From Tritrichomonas foetus (taxonomy: Eukaryota; Parabasalia; Tritrichomonadida; Tritrichomonadidae), in the NCBI GenBank assembly GCA_001839685.1, contig MLAK01000904.1, forward strand, positions 64,802-128,801: a stretch of DNA of 64,000 nt. The letters run 5' to 3'. Positions 28,971 to 39,404 of this stretch are shown in pieces. The notes below the pieces were generated by a model. It had not been told where the DNA came from. It saw only the letters and a program-made list of their open reading frames with translations, and did not search any database. Made by a program: the position numbers and the translations under genes. Each line of letters opens with the position of its first letter. Position 1 is the stretch's first letter.

Positions 28971-30449
28971 TTATTTGGTTGGTTTGTTTTCTTGTTTTTC
29001 TTTCTTTTCTTGTTTTTGTTTGTTTTCTTGTTTTGGTTGGCCTTGTTTTGAGATGATGTCAGCAACATAGAGACCGTTTGCAGCGGCTTGTGAAAGTGAT
29101 CTTGTGAAGCCAGCACCATCACCAACAGCGTACACATCTTTGCATCCTTCGATCAAGAAGTCTTTGTTGCATTTTGGACGTGCTGAGTAATACTTGCATT
29201 CAATTCCGTAAAGGAGGGTATCATCGTTAGCTGTACCTGGTGCGATCTTATCGAGTGCGCCGAGTGTTTCGATGATGTTGTCGAGTTGCCTCTTTGGAAT
29301 GCAGAGTGAAAGGTCTCCTGGGACAGCCTCGAGTGTTGGTCTGATGGCTCCCTTTTTGATACGTGTTTCTGTTGTTCTTCTTCCTCTTCTGAGGTCACCA
29401 AGTCTCTGGACGAGGACCTGTCCACCACTGATGAGATTTGCGAGGTATGCAGTAGCGCGAGCATACTCAATTGGATCCTTGAATGGCTGTGTGAAGTTGA
29501 TTGTTGAAAGGAGGGCAAAGTTGGAATTCTTTGTCTTTAATTTCTCATCACGGAAGGAGTGACCATTTACTGTCAAAACACCATTTGTGTTTTCTGTGAC
29601 GACGTGGCCGCGGTCGTTGAAACAGAACATTCTTGTGATATCTTCATATTGCTTGGATCTATACAAGATCTTTGGCTCGTAAATTTTCTTTGAGAAGTCT
29701 TCCCAAATCAAGGAATCAAGCTCAACACGAACACCAATATCGACTTGGTTGTTTGTAAGTGGAATGCTGTGCTTGTTGCACCATTTGCTGAAGAATGAAG
29801 AGCCAACTCTGCCGACGGCGAAGATGATTTTATCGGCTGTGATATTATGCTTGTCATTGACGGTAATGACGTGGTTGTCTTTGTCAACTTCGCTGACGTT
29901 CGCCCTTGTGCAGATTTCGACACGCTTGCCAAGGTATTCGATAAGCTTGGTCATAGAAACGTAATTGTGATCTGTTCCGAGGTGCTTCACTTGGGCCTGG
30001 TGCATGTAAAGGCCGTTTTGAAGGCAGAGCTTCTTGAGATCGTTGTTTGGCATGAATCTTTCTGTGGTAGCACCAAAGCTGACGAGAATGGAATCAGCTT
30101 GCTCGATATAGTTAATGACAACTTCTGGGTCAAGGAGATCGGCCAGCCAGCCTCCGTATTCGTGCGTGATGATGTATTTACCGTCTGAGAAGGCGCCGGC
30201 GCCGGCCAATCCTTCCATAATGGCGCAGGTCCTGCAGTGGATGCATGTCTTCGTCTGTTTGGCGATGATTGGGCAGACGCGCTTGTCAAGGGGTGCACCC
30301 TTTTCAAGGAGGCAGATTGTCATGTTTGGGTTTTTTTCGATGCAGCGGTAAGCAGCCATCAAACCACCAATACCACCACCAACGATTGCAAGATCGTAGT
30401 GTTGTTTCTTTGGGGCAGCAAAATTCCTCTTGTAACAGTTTCCAAGCAT
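28971..30449 (-). CDS. FAD-dependent dehydrogenase (bacterial COG2509 type), possibly hydrogenosomal
   Basis: 492 aa. After a short N-terminal extension the Rossmann motif YDLAIVGGGIGGLMAA (GxGxxG at 24-29) binds FAD. A Cys cluster CIHCRTC lies at 69-75, before GLAGAGAFSDGK. The C-terminal GDGAGFTRSL (near 445) is the second FAD-contact motif of the bacterial FAD-dependent dehydrogenase family (COG2509). The reaction is unknown. The first residues, MLGNCYKRNFAAPKK, start with ML, lack acidic residues and have Arg two before Phe, like hydrogenosomal presequences of trichomonads. The tail (about 470-492) is a Lys/Gln/Glu low-complexity extension absent from bacterial members. Base composition is richer in G and C than in most neighbours. 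Bacterial origin is an inference. Confidence 0.85.
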   Translation of the reverse strand: MLGNCYKRNFAAPKKQHYDLAIVGGGIGGLMAAYRCIEKNPNMTICLLEKGAPLDKRVCPIIAKQTKTCIHCRTCAIMEGLAGAGAFSDGKYIITHEYGGWLADLLDPEVVINYIEQADSILVSFGATTERFMPNNDLKKLCLQNGLYMHQAQVKHLGTDHNYVSMTKLIEYLGKRVEICTRANVSEVDKDNHVITVNDKHNITADKIIFAVGRVGSSFFSKWCNKHSIPLTNNQVDIGVRVELDSLIWEDFSKKIYEPKILYRSKQYEDITRMFCFNDRGHVVTENTNGVLTVNGHSFRDEKLKTKNSNFALLSTINFTQPFKDPIEYARATAYLANLISGGQVLVQRLGDLRRGRRTTETRIKKGAIRPTLEAVPGDLSLCIPKRQLDNIIETLGALDKIAPGTANDDTLLYGIECKYYSARPKCNKDFLIEGCKDVYAVGDGAGFTRSLSQAAANGLYVADIISKQGQPKQENKQKQEKKEKQENKPTK

Positions 30450-31056
30450 TTAGAGAAAATGTGAAATAGAGTCGACGATTATTTACGAGTCAATATTTTT
30501 CAATTGATATATTAATGAAATCTATTCAATTATATTGAATAGGGAAGAGAAGAGAATTGAGTTATTTCTGGAGAATGTGAAGTGATGAAATTGTGAAATG
30601 AAATGAATTTCAGAAAAAAAACAGGAGAACAAAATGAGAGTGACTATTCGAATAATAGTATCCACTATTATCGATATGTTCATTTATTTCTTGCCATTCA
30701 CGGAATTTATTACAAGAATAATCTGCAATCTGCAATCTTATTGATATTCTTTACATTTCAAAAAATAAATATTCGGGAATGAACTGATTTATTACATTTG
30801 AATGCTTCCGTTGGTTGTACATTCAAATCGTTTTCAATATTTTCACTATGGCGGACCATGTTATTCAAATAAATAATTCAACATTTGTGAATAAACCTTG
30901 AAAATCAAATAGAAAATGATCTCTATTTAAATGGGTTATTTACTTGTTCAATCTCATTATTTCTGAACTCATTTGAAATATTGAGATCCCATTTTTGATT
31001 ATCTTTTGAAATTTTTTACTGAGGTTGGCTGAAAAAAATTTTCGGCTGTTAGGAGA
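30450..31056. other. Intergenic
   Basis: About 600 bases upstream of the flavoprotein gene. A TTTCACATTTTCTC segment just upstream of its ATG could act as an Inr. Otherwise AT-rich with nothing recognised. Confidence 0.4.
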
Positions 31057-31284
31057 ATGTACTCAGTGTTGACACCCACCGAGGCTATTGAAGCCAAAAC
31101 TACCAAACGGAAGCTCAATGGGACATCATTAATACGATGGTAGAGTTTTTACAAGCAATATCCAATATTTTATGTATTGACCAAATCGTTTTACCAAATT
31201 CAATCCGACAAAAAATTCATTAATATGAAAAATAATGAAATATACGTCTTAATCACCATTTTTATTTATTGGGTTCAGAATTAA
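31057..31284 (+). pseudogene. Possible decayed small gene with one in-frame stop
   Basis: From ATG at 31057 a frame reads MYSVLTPTEAIEAKTTKRKL then NGTSLIRW, a TAG at 31141, then 46 more open codons to TAA at 31282. The first third is clearly richer in G and C than its surroundings. It could be the N-terminal piece of a mobile-element gene or chance. No family is recognised. Confidence 0.25.
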
Positions 31285-31933
31285 TTATTAACGAAAAACG
31301 TCTTCAATTTGTTTTGGAAACGAAAATCTACGAATGACCACAAAATATATTTCTGACCAGAAAAATTGAGATGCAAGCATACAAATTATGATTTCATTTA
31401 TCGCATGATTTAATTTTATTATTACGAAATCAAGTTTTTTCAAGTTAGTGAAGCATTAGAAATTTTAAATAAGACAAACGACTCCATTCATTCAATACTA
31501 TCCCTTATTTATATTCGAATTTATAAGCAAAAAAAAAAAGAAAAGAAAAAGTTGACTGTTGATAGTTTTTCTATCAGCTTTTTTGAAAAACTATAACGAT
31601 ATAAACAACTTTGAATGACCATAAATTCGGTTTTTTAAGTTATTGACTTTAAAATCAAAGTCAAAGTGGAATCTTTGTGTTTATTTGCTTCCTTTTTTAT
31701 TTTTTCCCTTTTCCCTTTTTCTTTTTTCATTACAGATATAACAACCATATCTTACTGATCCCTTTTATCGCTTTTTTTTTTTTTTTTTGAAAAAAATAAT
31801 TATAATCATTTTTGTGATTATATAAAGGAACTTCAATATAAAAATATCAATAGACGAAATATAATAACATTTATCCAAAATGATGAATAACACACTCTTG
31901 ATGAATGAAGAATATGAAATAACTATTACTGAT
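31285..31933. other. Intergenic with T-rich tracts
   Basis: AT-rich region with a 17-base T run at 31772-31788 and pyrimidine-rich sequence around 31690-31730. No gene seen. Confidence 0.4.
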
Positions 31934-33709
31934 TTAATCATCATTAAGTTCTAAAAACTCAGCATATGTGTTCACTGTTGAAAATGCAGTCAATCCATCA
32001 ATAATATCGTTGAAGGATTTAAAATTTTTGCTTTTCAGGTTGTGATATATTTTTTGCCTAATTTCATCCGTTCTTTGATCAATTATATACAACTGATTAT
32101 TGCTATCAAAATAATTAGCTAAAAAGTTTTTAATTTTAAGTATATTGCATGCAATTTCTGTACTAATAGTACTCAAATTTTTATCAACAACAAATACAAA
32201 AGTAACGCTTTGACTGTTGAAATGATCCGGCAATTCACAACCAAACGTCAATTGCTTAAAATGTGTAAAAGCATATTCAAAACATTCAATTAAATAATTT
32301 GTTGGTATCAAAATAGGAATACAAATAATATTGCTGACTAGGATAGCATTTGCAATTACTGCTGCATTAGCACAAACTTTTTTTCTATCTCTGGTATGAA
32401 ACGTGAAATATATAACAGACTGTTTTTGTTGCTCATTTTCTCTGTTAATGGTTAAAAGGGAAACTGTGCTTGGATTATCATCGAAATATAAATTTCCGGT
32501 AATTTCATAAACAGCGTTCATTAATGAGCTTTTTTGACCCATGTCAAGAAAAGAAAAAACATGAAATTTATTATTATTTGGATAATTTAATATTTGTTTT
32601 CTTGGGCTTTGATTTCTGGAATTTCGATTTTTAGAATTTTGATTTCTGCAAATAATATTACTGGAATTTAGATTGCTGAAAAGTTGGTTTGCAATTTGGT
32701 TTTTAGTTAGCACTTTATGATCTAAAATTTCGAAAAAGTGCATCTGAAAATTCGGAATTTTGGGAGTATATTCTGAAAGAATAGTACTTTGAAAATTCTG
32801 AATTTCCAAATTTTCTTTTTTAGGCAATTTTATTATTACGTCATTAATAAATAAATCAATTGATATCAAAGGCGAAACTTTATATGTGGAACTGGAAATA
32901 TTTGAAGAAAATTTACTCTCAATGTAAGCTTTTTCTTTTTCACAAATTTCACCATTTTCAGGATCATTGTGAATATAAAACAGTTTATACTTTGGACAAA
33001 TGCTGGAGATTTGGGGATATCTAAATAAAGGAGACATTAAAACATGCAAAATAATGTCACTATCATTTATGTCTAGATTATTGAAATGTGTTTTCTCCTT
33101 TTGAACAACTATGGGAACTTGATTCACCAAAAAAAATGCAAAAATTCGATCACGAGTAATAAGTAAATCATTTTTCGTATCAAAAGGCAAAACTGGAACA
33201 GAAATCTTCAAATAATTAATGCTTTTCATCGACATGATTTCATAATCAAGATGTGAACAAGGTGTGATTTCAAATAATACAAATGAAATAGCATTATCTT
33301 TTAAAAGTTGGTCGAAACATTCACTTAATGACTTATTGGAAAATAAAGAATTTTTTTGATTATTTGTAATTTCGGTTTCTTCAGTATCCTTGTTTCTTTT
33401 CATATTTAGTAAATCTGTTTGATCATCAAATTTGTAATATTTTCCCATTTTATAAAAATAAATTGTTGGATCTGAAAAAAATGGATTCTCACTGATTTTC
33501 ACATCTCCTTTACTGTTATTTGAATGTAAATTTATAATAATATAATGTTTGCGGAGATTTTCGTAACAATAATGTTTGGATTTATCTTTCGCAATACTTG
33601 TTAAGAAATTATTTACATCCCATTTGAAATTATCATCAAAGCTTATTTCCCATGAATCATTCATAGGGATTATTGAGGAAATAATATCGTGGGAATTATG
33701 GGTTTTCAT
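31934..33709 (-). CDS. Unrecognised 591-aa protein with a degenerate P-loop-like segment
   Basis: 591 aa, intact from ATG 33709, no signal peptide or membrane helix. I do not recognise the N-terminal 350 residues. An Asn/Arg/Ser-rich linker (about 360-385, containing RNQNSKNRNSRNQSPRKQ) leads into FHVFSFLDMGQKSSLMNAVY near 390-410. This is placed like the strand and P-loop of guanylate-binding-protein/atlastin-type GTPases (compare G-x-x-x-x-G-K-S-x-L-M-N), but the Walker A glycines are mostly gone. A following STVSLLTI could correspond to switch I. The C-terminal 200 residues alternate strands and helices like a P-loop fold. If this reading is right it is a pseudo-GTPase; otherwise it is a lineage-specific protein. 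The N-rich, AT-rich coding sequence is typical for the region. Confidence 0.55.
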   Translation of the reverse strand: MKTHNSHDIISSIIPMNDSWEISFDDNFKWDVNNFLTSIAKDKSKHYCYENLRKHYIIINLHSNNSKGDVKISENPFFSDPTIYFYKMGKYYKFDDQTDLLNMKRNKDTEETEITNNQKNSLFSNKSLSECFDQLLKDNAISFVLFEITPCSHLDYEIMSMKSINYLKISVPVLPFDTKNDLLITRDRIFAFFLVNQVPIVVQKEKTHFNNLDINDSDIILHVLMSPLFRYPQISSICPKYKLFYIHNDPENGEICEKEKAYIESKFSSNISSSTYKVSPLISIDLFINDVIIKLPKKENLEIQNFQSTILSEYTPKIPNFQMHFFEILDHKVLTKNQIANQLFSNLNSSNIICRNQNSKNRNSRNQSPRKQILNYPNNNKFHVFSFLDMGQKSSLMNAVYEITGNLYFDDNPSTVSLLTINRENEQQKQSVIYFTFHTRDRKKVCANAAVIANAILVSNIICIPILIPTNYLIECFEYAFTHFKQLTFGCELPDHFNSQSVTFVFVVDKNLSTISTEIACNILKIKNFLANYFDSNNQLYIIDQRTDEIRQKIYHNLKSKNFKSFNDIIDGLTAFSTVNTYAEFLELNDD

Positions 33710-34492
33710 TTTATACTTTTCTCTAATTTTTGAATGAATAAAGTATTCAAAATAATTTTATACAAAAGTCTTGATGTTGAAATGGCATTTTTATGTCAAA
33801 AGATCGAACGCGGTTTTCATAAGTTTTGAATTGATCAATCATTTCCCTAAAATGAGTTAGACTGTCTAACTTAGACATAAGGGACGAATATACCTGCTTG
33901 TAAGTGTACTAATGTAGATATATTTTTTTGATATTTAACAATTATTATTGATAATAAATTTTTATAAATGGATAAATTTTTTTGTTCATGAGCAGCAAGG
34001 TAAATAGATGGGGATTTTATTTATTTATTTTCTTTTTTCTTTTTTGGAAAAAAAGACGAAATAGAATATTTAGAATTTTAAAAAGTTTAGTAACAACTTT
34101 ATAATAAAAATTATCATAGTAAAAATAATCTCGTATTCATTAGGTACTTCTATCTAAATACCAAAACATTGATTATATTGAAAATGCAAGATTTATCATA
34201 TTTTTAGATTAAAAAGAAAACAAATTACTCGGATTGAAGTATTAAAACCTCCAAACAATTAATTATGGCTGTTGAATAATTGCAAGGTAAAAGCAAGCCT
34301 GTCGAATATATAAAGTAGTATGACAGTTGTAATAATTCGATTATTTTTGAGTTCTCTTCAAATCAAAAATTTGACTAAGAAGATATTAAATGTTAAACAT
34401 AGTGATTGTAATAATGATTGTTTTTTGTGAATTAATTCACCTTTTTTATCAAAATGCTAATTTTGATAAACTAGAATCACTTTTGCTATTTT
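33710..34492. other. Intergenic
   Basis: 783 bases, AT-rich; nothing recognised. An open plus-strand frame at 34390-34578 overlaps the phosphatase gene and is a shadow. Confidence 0.4.
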
Positions 34493-35713
34493 TCAATGAT
34501 AAATCCTTTCCGCTAGCGGGCGCCTTCGAACATTGTCTATATTTGGGAGTGATTTGCAAGTCTGGGAATTCGACCTAGTGAGCTTCCTCGAAGGCGCTTC
34601 AGATTTAAGAGACTTTCGAAGATTTGTGGCTGATGAAGTGATTGAAGTTTTTTGGAGTGGCAATTTATTTGATCCTGCAACACGCATTTGTCGTCTTTGG
34701 ATTGTTGTTTTCTCACCATTTTTCGGGGATGATGGATGCGGTATTGCTGGTGTATCTAGTGGCAGAAGTGTGAAGGAATATTTCAAATCTTCTTCAATTG
34801 TCATGTAACATGCGCGAATGATATTATCTGGTGAATGACATGACGATGTGAAAACTGTGACCACATTATGATCAGGTGTGAAGGGGAAATTGTAACCTTC
34901 AGCTGCAACTTGATGTCCACGAATGATCAGTTGTAATTTATTAATTGTGAGGAATTTTCGTGCAGCCGTTAATCCCCACATAACAGTATTTCCTCTGTCG
35001 CTATCCTCAAAGTACGACACATTGATGTCAGGATCGCTCCATAAAAGGTCGCAAATCAGGCCCGTCTTTGGAATAGTTACCGGTCGTTTAATTCGGGAAA
35101 TTTGAGCGACGTGGCCTAAGTCCGGACTGATTCCACCATGAACACAGAAGAAGGCTTTATTTATGACGGCAGCAAGCGGAAGAACATTGAAAACATCACA
35201 AAATAAATTCCACATTGTTGTGTTGAGCTTTTTTGAGCATTCTTCTGAAAATCCAAAAATGCTGGACATATCATTAGATTCATGATTTCCCCTTAAAAGG
35301 AAAACTCGATCAGGATAGCGCATTTTCATTGCAAAGAGGAGACAAACCACTTCAATTGATTGTGGCCCTCGATCAACATAATCCCCTAAAAATAGCCATT
35401 TCGTATGCGATGGTAGGCCGCCGTGCTTGAATGCTTTGATCAAATCCGTATACATGCCGTGGAGGTCCCCACATATTTTGATTGGGGCTTCGAGCGATAA
35501 AAGTGATGATTCACTAGCGAGGACTTCTTGGGCACCCGTACAGACCCAAATAATATCCTTTATGGTAAATCCAGCGAGATCTTTGGTCGAAATGAGAGCT
35601 TCGTTAATGAGAGCATCAAGTCTCTCGTTCGGATCCATTAGAAATAATTGAATTTGTGATGCTTCAATTTGTGAGTGAATCTGAATATTTTCTATTAGAT
35701 CGACTTTTTTCAT
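34493..35713 (-). CDS. PP1-like Ser/Thr protein phosphatase (PPP family), divergent
   Basis: 406 aa from the first ATG (35713); an internal ATG at 35638 (MDPNERLDALINEA) aligns better with the usual PP1 start. Core motifs are present: GDLHGMYTDL (GDxHG), LFLGDYVDRGPQSIE (GDxVDRG), LLRGNHES (GNHE), CVHGGISPDL, LLWSDPD and IIRGHQVAAEG. These provide the two-metal site that hydrolyses phosphoserine and phosphothreonine. Two differences stand out: Met replaces the near-invariant Gln after GDxHG, and the SAPNYC inhibitor-contact loop is replaced by TSSCHSPDN. The C-terminal 90 residues are a basic Ser/Arg-rich tail not found in PP1. Such changes may alter inhibitor sensitivity and regulatory-subunit binding. 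The call to PPP is firm; the subfamily is PP1-like. Confidence 0.92.
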   Translation of the reverse strand: MKKVDLIENIQIHSQIEASQIQLFLMDPNERLDALINEALISTKDLAGFTIKDIIWVCTGAQEVLASESSLLSLEAPIKICGDLHGMYTDLIKAFKHGGLPSHTKWLFLGDYVDRGPQSIEVVCLLFAMKMRYPDRVFLLRGNHESNDMSSIFGFSEECSKKLNTTMWNLFCDVFNVLPLAAVINKAFFCVHGGISPDLGHVAQISRIKRPVTIPKTGLICDLLWSDPDINVSYFEDSDRGNTVMWGLTAARKFLTINKLQLIIRGHQVAAEGYNFPFTPDHNVVTVFTSSCHSPDNIIRACYMTIEEDLKYSFTLLPLDTPAIPHPSSPKNGEKTTIQRRQMRVAGSNKLPLQKTSITSSATNLRKSLKSEAPSRKLTRSNSQTCKSLPNIDNVRRRPLAERIYH

Positions 35714-36490
35714 AAACAATTATATAAAAATTTCGAGGATTTAAATACTTTTTCAAACAATCGAACTTAAAAATTTGATAATCTCAATTTGATTACATAA
35801 ATATTTGAAAATAATTGAAAAAGTAGAACTAGAATTGAAAAAGAAGAAGAAGAAGGAAAAAAAAAAAAAAAAAAAAAAAATGAGAGCAATATATTGAAAT
35901 TGATTTCAATAATTTTCATTGCTTCACTGTAAAATTTCAGAAAAGTTAAAAGGTTTGAAATTTGATTATTTATCACTTATCCCTTCTCTTGAAATACCAT
36001 AAGGAATCATGGTTCATTATTCAAGAAGTCATTCCAATATACCAAAAGTGTACAATGCATTGTTATTTATGAAAGAGATGTTTTGTTTTTTGCCTCAAAA
36101 TGAGAGATAAAAAACTTTATTTTTCATTATTTTAGGCACAAATAACACCAAATACTTGGCAATGAATTTTAATAAGGTTATTTGCCATTATTTCGTAGTT
36201 TACTCCAAAAGTATAGTGAATGACAATATTTGGAAAAAAAAATCATCCTGAGATGATTGACATTTTTTTAAGCAAGTTTTTTAATATCACATATATATGA
36301 AGAGCGTGAATATTAATTTGAAAAATGTAAATATTAAAAAATGAGAATATTAATATAAAAAATGTGAATGTTAATATGAAGAATGTGAATATGAATATGA
36401 ATAACGTAAAAAAAATTGCTTCAAAAAAGAAAGTACATAAATATTTAGTAACAAAATAGATTCTTTTTTTTTTCCATTTTTCATTTCTAT
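35714..36490. other. Intergenic with poly(A) run and short repeats
   Basis: 777 bases. It contains a GAA-rich stretch followed by 24 A (35857-35880), and a degenerate AT repeat around 36310-36410. No gene is seen. Confidence 0.6.
36309..36411. repeat. Degenerate AT-rich tandem repeat
   Basis: About five imperfect units of the type GAATATTAATATGAAAAATGT, about 18-24 bases each, in the 3' flank of the ARM-like gene. Probably a small decaying minisatellite. Confidence 0.5.
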
Positions 36491-38047
36491 TCATTCTATT
36501 TCCCCTAAACACATTTTTACTTCTTCAATTTCAGACACTTCACGACACACTTCTTTTCCTTCTTCAGTTTTCATCAACACTCGCATTAAATCAATTACAT
36601 AATCAATAATTCCATAATGCATCAAACTATCCATTCTTCCTTTCATTAGTCCACTTATTCTTTCATTATCAACAATTGCTCCATTCTTCAAAATGATTAA
36701 AACGTTTGCCACAACCATTTCTTCATTAGACCAAGTTTCCAAATCATCAATTGGAGTCTCAAGAAGCGGAATTAATGTGTTCAGATATAGAAGGATTGGA
36801 TTAATTCCGTTTTGCAATTGTGATGCTTTAGATAAACATCTCAAAACTGATACTTTTAATTGAATATTTATCGGTAATTTTAGCATTTCACATAATTGAG
36901 TTAATCCAAGTGGCATTGAAACTTCACAAACGCCATCGATAATCAAATCAGAGATATTCATGGCATTTGCTAATGCGAGAGCAGCAGATTCTATTATCTT
37001 AGGCGTCTTTGACTGCATTAAAATGAAGAAAGGTGTCAAATCTTCACCTTCTAATACTTCAACACAATCTTTTTCAAGCATCATGAGCGAAAGTGCCTTT
37101 GAAATGGCGGCTTGAATACCAATATCATTCATGTAAATAGTCACAATATCCAAAAGGTAAAGTGGAAGCGAAAATCGGCATATTAATGTAAAGTCTTTAA
37201 TATGATCATATAATTGAGCAAAAAGACTAATTACTTGATAAGAATAAAGTGCATAATCGGGCTTGAATTTCTCCCTCTGAATACTGGTATTTAATGCTTT
37301 ACAAATCAATTTCAAAGTATCATATTTTAATATTTCTTCTGCATTTTCTTTATTAGCTGAAATATAACGTAAAATTGCAGCAGAATAAAGAGAAATTTCC
37401 CCATATTGTGTGAAAGCAATATCAATCAGTTTTTTGATGAGCTGACATTGTAGAAACATGCTATCAAAGTCTGAAATTCTGCTCATTTTGTATAAAAGTT
37501 TAACAACAATTGTTAATAATTCACGATCACCTGGCGGCATTATTTTGAATGAGATTGCAAGTGCTTTGAAAAACAAAGGTGACATTTGGCCAGATTGATA
37601 AGAATCCCGAATTAATGTAAAAAGTGCCTGTGTCAGAATATGGTAAACTCTAAAATCAATAGAAACCATCGATTCATTGTCCCATGGGAATCGTTTTAAT
37701 ATGTCATCCAAAACTGACTCTGGATCGCCACTGTTGAGATTAGGGATAAGATCTAATAATGCTGAAGACCTTGAGGTTGCTGGTTCATCAAGTAGTGCCT
37801 CTTCAAATTTCTTCATTGATGCGACTGAATGAAGAGGAAGTTGAACAACTTCTTCTTGTCCCTCTTCAGCTGTTACATTGATTGGAGTTGTTGGACGCAT
37901 TCCAAGAGCCGAATCGACAAGCCGTCGATTATGAATTGGCGGGAGAACTGGGCGAATAATTGATGGCATTGGCGCATTCTTTTTTGGTACACGTTTGGGT
38001 GATTTTCCAGGGGTTCGAATTAAGGGTTGAACAATTGCTCGACTCAT
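36491..38047 (-). CDS. All-helical ARM/HEAT-like repeat protein
   Basis: 518 aa. Residues 1-75 are basic and Pro-rich (RTPGKSPKRVPKK, PVLPPIHNRR), likely disordered. The rest is helix pairs with Leu/Ile/Ala periodicity, for example IAFTQYGEISLYSAAILRYI and PKIIESAALALANAMNISDL, typical of armadillo or HEAT repeats. ARM proteins are protein-binding scaffolds. Among flagellates, ARMC2 and related ARM proteins assemble axonemes and have a similar disordered start; this is only a suggestion because no diagnostic motif is visible. No signal peptide or membrane segment. Stop is TAG. Confidence 0.6.
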   Translation of the reverse strand: MSRAIVQPLIRTPGKSPKRVPKKNAPMPSIIRPVLPPIHNRRLVDSALGMRPTTPINVTAEEGQEEVVQLPLHSVASMKKFEEALLDEPATSRSSALLDLIPNLNSGDPESVLDDILKRFPWDNESMVSIDFRVYHILTQALFTLIRDSYQSGQMSPLFFKALAISFKIMPPGDRELLTIVVKLLYKMSRISDFDSMFLQCQLIKKLIDIAFTQYGEISLYSAAILRYISANKENAEEILKYDTLKLICKALNTSIQREKFKPDYALYSYQVISLFAQLYDHIKDFTLICRFSLPLYLLDIVTIYMNDIGIQAAISKALSLMMLEKDCVEVLEGEDLTPFFILMQSKTPKIIESAALALANAMNISDLIIDGVCEVSMPLGLTQLCEMLKLPINIQLKVSVLRCLSKASQLQNGINPILLYLNTLIPLLETPIDDLETWSNEEMVVANVLIILKNGAIVDNERISGLMKGRMDSLMHYGIIDYVIDLMRVLMKTEEGKEVCREVSEIEEVKMCLGEIE

Positions 38048-38829
38048 TTAAAAAAAACTTTGAAAAATCGGGTTTTTTAAACGTCTTCTAGTATTCAATA
38101 TATGAGTCAATTCGGACAAATAAGCCTTGAATATCTATAATGATTGTCTCATGAATCATTGCAGACATAATGACTCATGCATTGCTAGTCATTGTTGAAG
38201 CTTACAATCTATTGTCATTTTTTAAAGGCATAAATCACATAAAATTTCTGAGATCATGCAAAAAAGTCATATCATTCTATGATTTCCTTTCTGGATAAAT
38301 AGTATGGATGAAAAAGTCTCATTTTATAAAAAAAAACTTATTTTCACGATGAAATGATTGAGCACAGTTTCATAGAATCATAAATTTGTTGATCAAATTA
38401 TCATAAATTCTTAAATGGAATTTTTTTTGTGAAATTAAATTCAATTAACACTCAGTTGATAAGAACTATCATGAATTATCAAGAAATGAAAGAAAAATAA
38501 CAATTCTTAAAATTTAAAAATACGAGAGTGATTATCATCAACATGAATTTAGCATTTCCTATTAAATGGATATTTGGGTTACAGTTTTAACTTTTATGGA
38601 CTAACATTTACACTAAAATCTTTATAGTTCAGGATCGAAAATATTTCAACGAATTTTAAACCAAAATGAGATAAAATTTTGGCCATAAGAATAGTATAGG
38701 TTTATTTCCCTGTTGACTCCAGTGGTAACAAGGATGCCATAAAAAAGAGAAATATGAGAAAAAAAAATAAGATCAAAATTATTTTTTTTTTACATTTTTA
38801 TTTATAAATAGAAACATTTTTATGAAATC
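38048..38829. other. Intergenic
   Basis: 782 bases, AT-rich, no recognised element. Confidence 0.4.
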
Positions 38830-39150
38830 TTATTGATAGAGACTTTCGTTAGGGGGCTGGTCATGATTTGAGCATGGACGTTGCTGGAATTTCTCATATA
38901 TATGCCGTGACACCCAATATTTCCCGAGGGTTGTATTTCCTTTTCGAATTTTTATTTCAACTCTGTTTGAATGTTCCCTGTTTTGGCATGGCATTTCTTC
39001 GGTTTTGTCATGATTTTTCGATTTTGATGAAAAAATGCGGAAAGCATTTGTTTTGGTCATCACAAACAAAATAAATAAAAAGACCATAATAACAATGGCA
39101 ATGTTCAAATAAATTGGAGATTTGTTCCACGCAAGAAAATCAGATGACAT
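38830..39150 (-). CDS. Small single-pass membrane protein, unrecognised
   Basis: 106 aa from the first ATG at 39150. A short N-terminus is followed by a hydrophobic helix at about residues 14-32 (IYLNIAIVIMVFLFILFVMT), then a basic, polar tail of about 70 residues with two Cys. Such a charge pattern fits an N-out signal anchor with a cytoplasmic tail. No homologue is recalled. It is compact and ends just downstream of an A/T-rich region, so it could be real, but a chance frame cannot be excluded. Confidence 0.45.
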   Translation of the reverse strand: MSSDFLAWNKSPIYLNIAIVIMVFLFILFVMTKTNAFRIFSSKSKNHDKTEEMPCQNREHSNRVEIKIRKGNTTLGKYWVSRHIYEKFQQRPCSNHDQPPNESLYQ

Positions 39151-39404
39151 CTCCAAATTTTAAAGCAACAACTTTTTCACTAAATACTTGGTCATATTTC
39201 CGGCAAACTTTTTTCATGTCGAAAAACCTTTTTTATTTATTTAATCATGGCAATATTCTTATTTCCTCAATAAATATCACCATCAATTATTAAACATGTA
39301 CATAACCAAATAAATTATTTGAAATAATTCTTATGATATGCAAACGATGAGTCGAGAATAATTTTTAAAAGATTCAAATTACGCAAGATTAATTTATTTT
39401 TACA

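Noticed and set aside
29272..30464. Long open plus-strand frames opposite the flavoprotein gene
   Set aside because: They overlap a clear enzyme on the other strand and have no domains of their own.
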